Assembly: GCF_009827395.1 (NCBI RefSeq)
Contig: NZ_WTYX01000001.1
Coordinates: forward strand, 1,847,833-1,911,832
Source: Pontixanthobacter aquaemixtae
Lineage (GTDB): Bacteria; Pseudomonadota; Alphaproteobacteria; Sphingomonadales; Sphingomonadaceae
Reading direction: 5' to 3'
DNA: 64,000 nucleotides
The translations under genes were made by a program, and so were the position numbers. The notes under the pieces are model-generated. The model searched no databases, was not told where the DNA came from, and saw only the letters and a list, made by a program, of their open reading frames with translations. Below, in pieces: positions 62,345-64,000 of this stretch (position 1 is the stretch's first letter; every line of letters starts with the position of its first letter).

Positions 62345-63561
62345 TTGAACTTCTCCGATGTTTTTGCGGCCGGGCGGAAACGGTTCCCGATGCCATGCGT
62401 ACGCGATGCGGCGGGCGCCAGCGTTCTGGTTTTACCACCGCCGGACGATGTTGCGAATACGCGTGTTTCGCGCTTGGTCACCTGTTCGCGGCCCCCGCGC
62501 GCAGTGTCATTCGCCGCAGGTGTCGGGGCGACGCCCGACACCGGAATACTTCGGCGCGGCGGCGGAGACAGCGCCGCTGCTTCGGCGGTGGAAAGCGGCC
62601 GGTTGATGCTCTGCACCAGTGCCTTTGCCTGACCGGCGAATGGTGCATCGTCGCGATCTGCATTTTTGTCAGGGATCAGCCCGAAAACGCGCCAGCCCGA
62701 AACCATCGTTGCCGAGACTTTGAGCACCATGATCATCAGCGCCATATGTACAGCGCCAAACAGGAAAAACGCCATTGCAGAGCGCGGATCGATCTGCCCC
62801 GGCGCCTGACTGAGCGAGGAAATAATCGGCACCGCCAGTTCCAGCATCACGCCGCCGCCAAGCACGGCAAAGAGCGGCGTCAGCGCCAGCATAACCACGC
62901 CTTTGAGCCACCCGACAAACAGCGCGCGCGTGCCATTGAACAGGGCGAGAACCACAAAGATCGGGCCCAATGCAACCAGCAGAGCAAGGCCGATCCGCGC
63001 GGTCACCATTATGCCCACAGTGCCCAGCAACAGCAGCATTGCCCCGAACCATAATATGCCGCGCGGAGAAAAGGCGGTGATCTCGCTCGCTTGCTGCGCC
63101 TCCGCCGCCTGACCGCCGGTTTGTGTGCCGGTGGTCTCCGTTGCCTGCTGCACCGCCAGCAACACCACGTCGATCTTGTCAGCAAAAGTGGTGGTGGCCG
63201 ATCCCTGCACCCCGGTCAGTACGCCAGCCAGATAATCGGGAGTACCAATGGCGAGGTTCCACACCACAGCCTGATACGCGCCCCATGTGGTGGCGAAAGT
63301 CACCACCAGCCCCAGCGTCAGCATACGCGGGATCAGCGACCGGACGCTGAGATTGGTCCGCCCTAGCAGCAAGGCAATCGCAAAGAATGCTACAAACAGC
63401 ACCAGCAATGTCGTCAGCACCGGAGCCAATGTACCGCCGGGCGCGAACAGCCGTCCGAACGCCGCCGCGCTGACTTCAGATGCGGTGCAATCAACCGCGC
63501 GCAGCGCCGCGGCCACGCCAGAGCCGACATCCTGCATCAAGGCATCGCAATTCGCGCTCAT
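62341..63561 (-). CDS. virB6: Type IV secretion inner-membrane protein VirB6
   Basis: 406 aa with about six to seven membrane segments (VLTTLLVLFVAFFAIALLLG and others), the VirB6/TrbL central region ARIGLALLVALGPIFVVLAL and FNGTRALFVGWLKGVVM, and a hydrophilic C-terminal tail. Builds the inner-membrane channel. Ten bases after virB4. Confidence 0.9.
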   Translation of the reverse strand: MSANCDALMQDVGSGVAAALRAVDCTASEVSAAAFGRLFAPGGTLAPVLTTLLVLFVAFFAIALLLGRTNLSVRSLIPRMLTLGLVVTFATTWGAYQAVVWNLAIGTPDYLAGVLTGVQGSATTTFADKIDVVLLAVQQATETTGTQTGGQAAEAQQASEITAFSPRGILWFGAMLLLLGTVGIMVTARIGLALLVALGPIFVVLALFNGTRALFVGWLKGVVMLALTPLFAVLGGGVMLELAVPIISSLSQAPGQIDPRSAMAFFLFGAVHMALMIMVLKVSATMVSGWRVFGLIPDKNADRDDAPFAGQAKALVQSINRPLSTAEAAALSPPPRRSIPVSGVAPTPAANDTARGGREQVTKRETRVFATSSGGGKTRTLAPAASRTHGIGNRFRPAAKTSEKFK

Positions 63562-63571
63562 CCCCGCACAC

Positions 63572-64000
63572 TCATTCCGCTGCCTGCCACACAGAGAAAT
63601 CGCCCTCTCCTTGTGCGCCGGGCCAGCCTTTGCCGGTCAGCGCAGGGTACCATTCTGCCGGGTCATCGCCCAGAGATTGGCGCAGCAAATCGAGCTTGCG
63701 TACCGAGGCCTCGCGTCCGGACAGGATGGTGAGAACTTCGGGTGCGGTCGACAGATCAAGCCGCACCACCACCGATGCATCGGGCTGCCGCACCAGGAAG
63801 CATCGGCTATGCGCAGGGAGCGAGCGGATCACCGCCAGCTCCTGCTCGGTAAGGCCGAACCCGTCGCAATAATCCTCTGCTTTGGCGCGCGCATTGGGCA
63901 TGAACACCATCGTCGCTGTCTGTTCGACCAGCGCGGTTGAAATCCGGCTATCGAGCGCGTCGCGCGCAGACTGCGTCGCAAAACCGACCAGCGCATTGCG
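63572..64000 (-). CDS. virB4: Type IV secretion ATPase VirB4 (C-terminal part; 5' end beyond the window)
   Basis: 142 residues of the C-terminus are visible; the frame continues past the right edge. Readable signatures of the VirB4/TrbE end include FMPNARAKAEDYCDGFGLTE and LPAHSRCFLVRQPDASVVVR, then TILSGREASVRKLD. The Walker A region lies outside the window. VirB4 energises pilin movement and early assembly. Upstream genes (virB3, virB2, maybe virB8 and virD4) should be just to the right. Confidence 0.92.
   Translation of the reverse strand, partial: RNALVGFATQSARDALDSRISTALVEQTATMVFMPNARAKAEDYCDGFGLTEQELAVIRSLPAHSRCFLVRQPDASVVVRLDLSTAPEVLTILSGREASVRKLDLLRQSLGDDPAEWYPALTGKGWPGAQGEGDFSVWQAAE

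Noticed and set aside
59264..64000. The type IV cluster as part of a conjugative plasmid or island
   Set aside because: No relaxase, origin, integrase or composition change is visible in the window; the right side is not available.

Overview
The window reads as chromosomal DNA of an alphaproteobacterium of the order Sphingomonadales, most likely Erythrobacteraceae. The evidence is a GcrA cell-cycle regulator, an ATP synthase zeta-type (DUF1476) protein, a CrtZ carotenoid hydroxylase, large TonB-dependent receptors of the kind sphingomonads use for polysaccharides, and a moderately high G+C content. Genus or species cannot be fixed from sequence reading alone.

Layout. (1) 1-13292 is an alginate-use locus. 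It holds a PL6 lyase cut by the left edge, a FadR-type GntR regulator and two TonB-dependent receptors on the minus strand. Divergent from them are an Nramp-like carrier lacking the metal motifs, a mannonate dehydratase (uxuA) and a secreted PL7 alginate lyase. Related GGTATAG-type operator motifs lie upstream of both receptors and of the regulator. (2) 13541-22639 holds tRNA-Ser, hspQ, an ABC-2 permease, gcrA, modABC, a DUF481 outer-membrane protein, an overlapping pair (715-aa exported protein plus DUF3142 lipoprotein) and a spermidine-synthase-like protein. (3) 22722-39389 is the transcription/translation block, all minus strand: rimP-nusA-ylxR-infB-(two hotdog thioesterases, DUF1697)-rbfA and then truB-rpsO-pnp. 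The two halves are separated by glpD, an M50 protease, tdk, an AbgT-type carrier and a YceI protein. truB carries an inserted palindromic repeat that is translated.

(4) 40559-45660 is an expanded phage-shock (Psp) locus. pspF is divergent from a sigma-54 promoter, followed by a 50-aa membrane ORF, pspA, pspB, pspC and then seven further small proteins. Each of the seven has one N-terminal membrane segment and a charged C-terminal helix ending in variants of one motif (LERIxTD...EIexLR), which also occurs in PspB and at the end of PspC. Most are joined by TGATG, TAATG or ATGA overlaps. This array is the best candidate here for an undescribed system: a family of PspB-like adaptors made from one stress operon.

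(5) 45715-54733 is housekeeping: sufE, DUF454, crtZ, a thioesterase, leuC with a structured start region, a 54-aa membrane ORF coupled to leuD, a quinone oxidoreductase, DUF1476, bolA and grxD, a large intergenic inverted repeat with terminator, a Nudix hydrolase, a duplicated-domain secreted protein and tRNA-Arg. (6) 54793-64000 holds a queuosine-precursor transporter, the ppk1-ppx pair and a type IV secretion cluster (virB11, virB10, virB9, virB6, virB4) running off the right edge.

All calls come from reading translations, motifs and spacing; no database search was run. Transcription signals are pattern matches, not measured sites.
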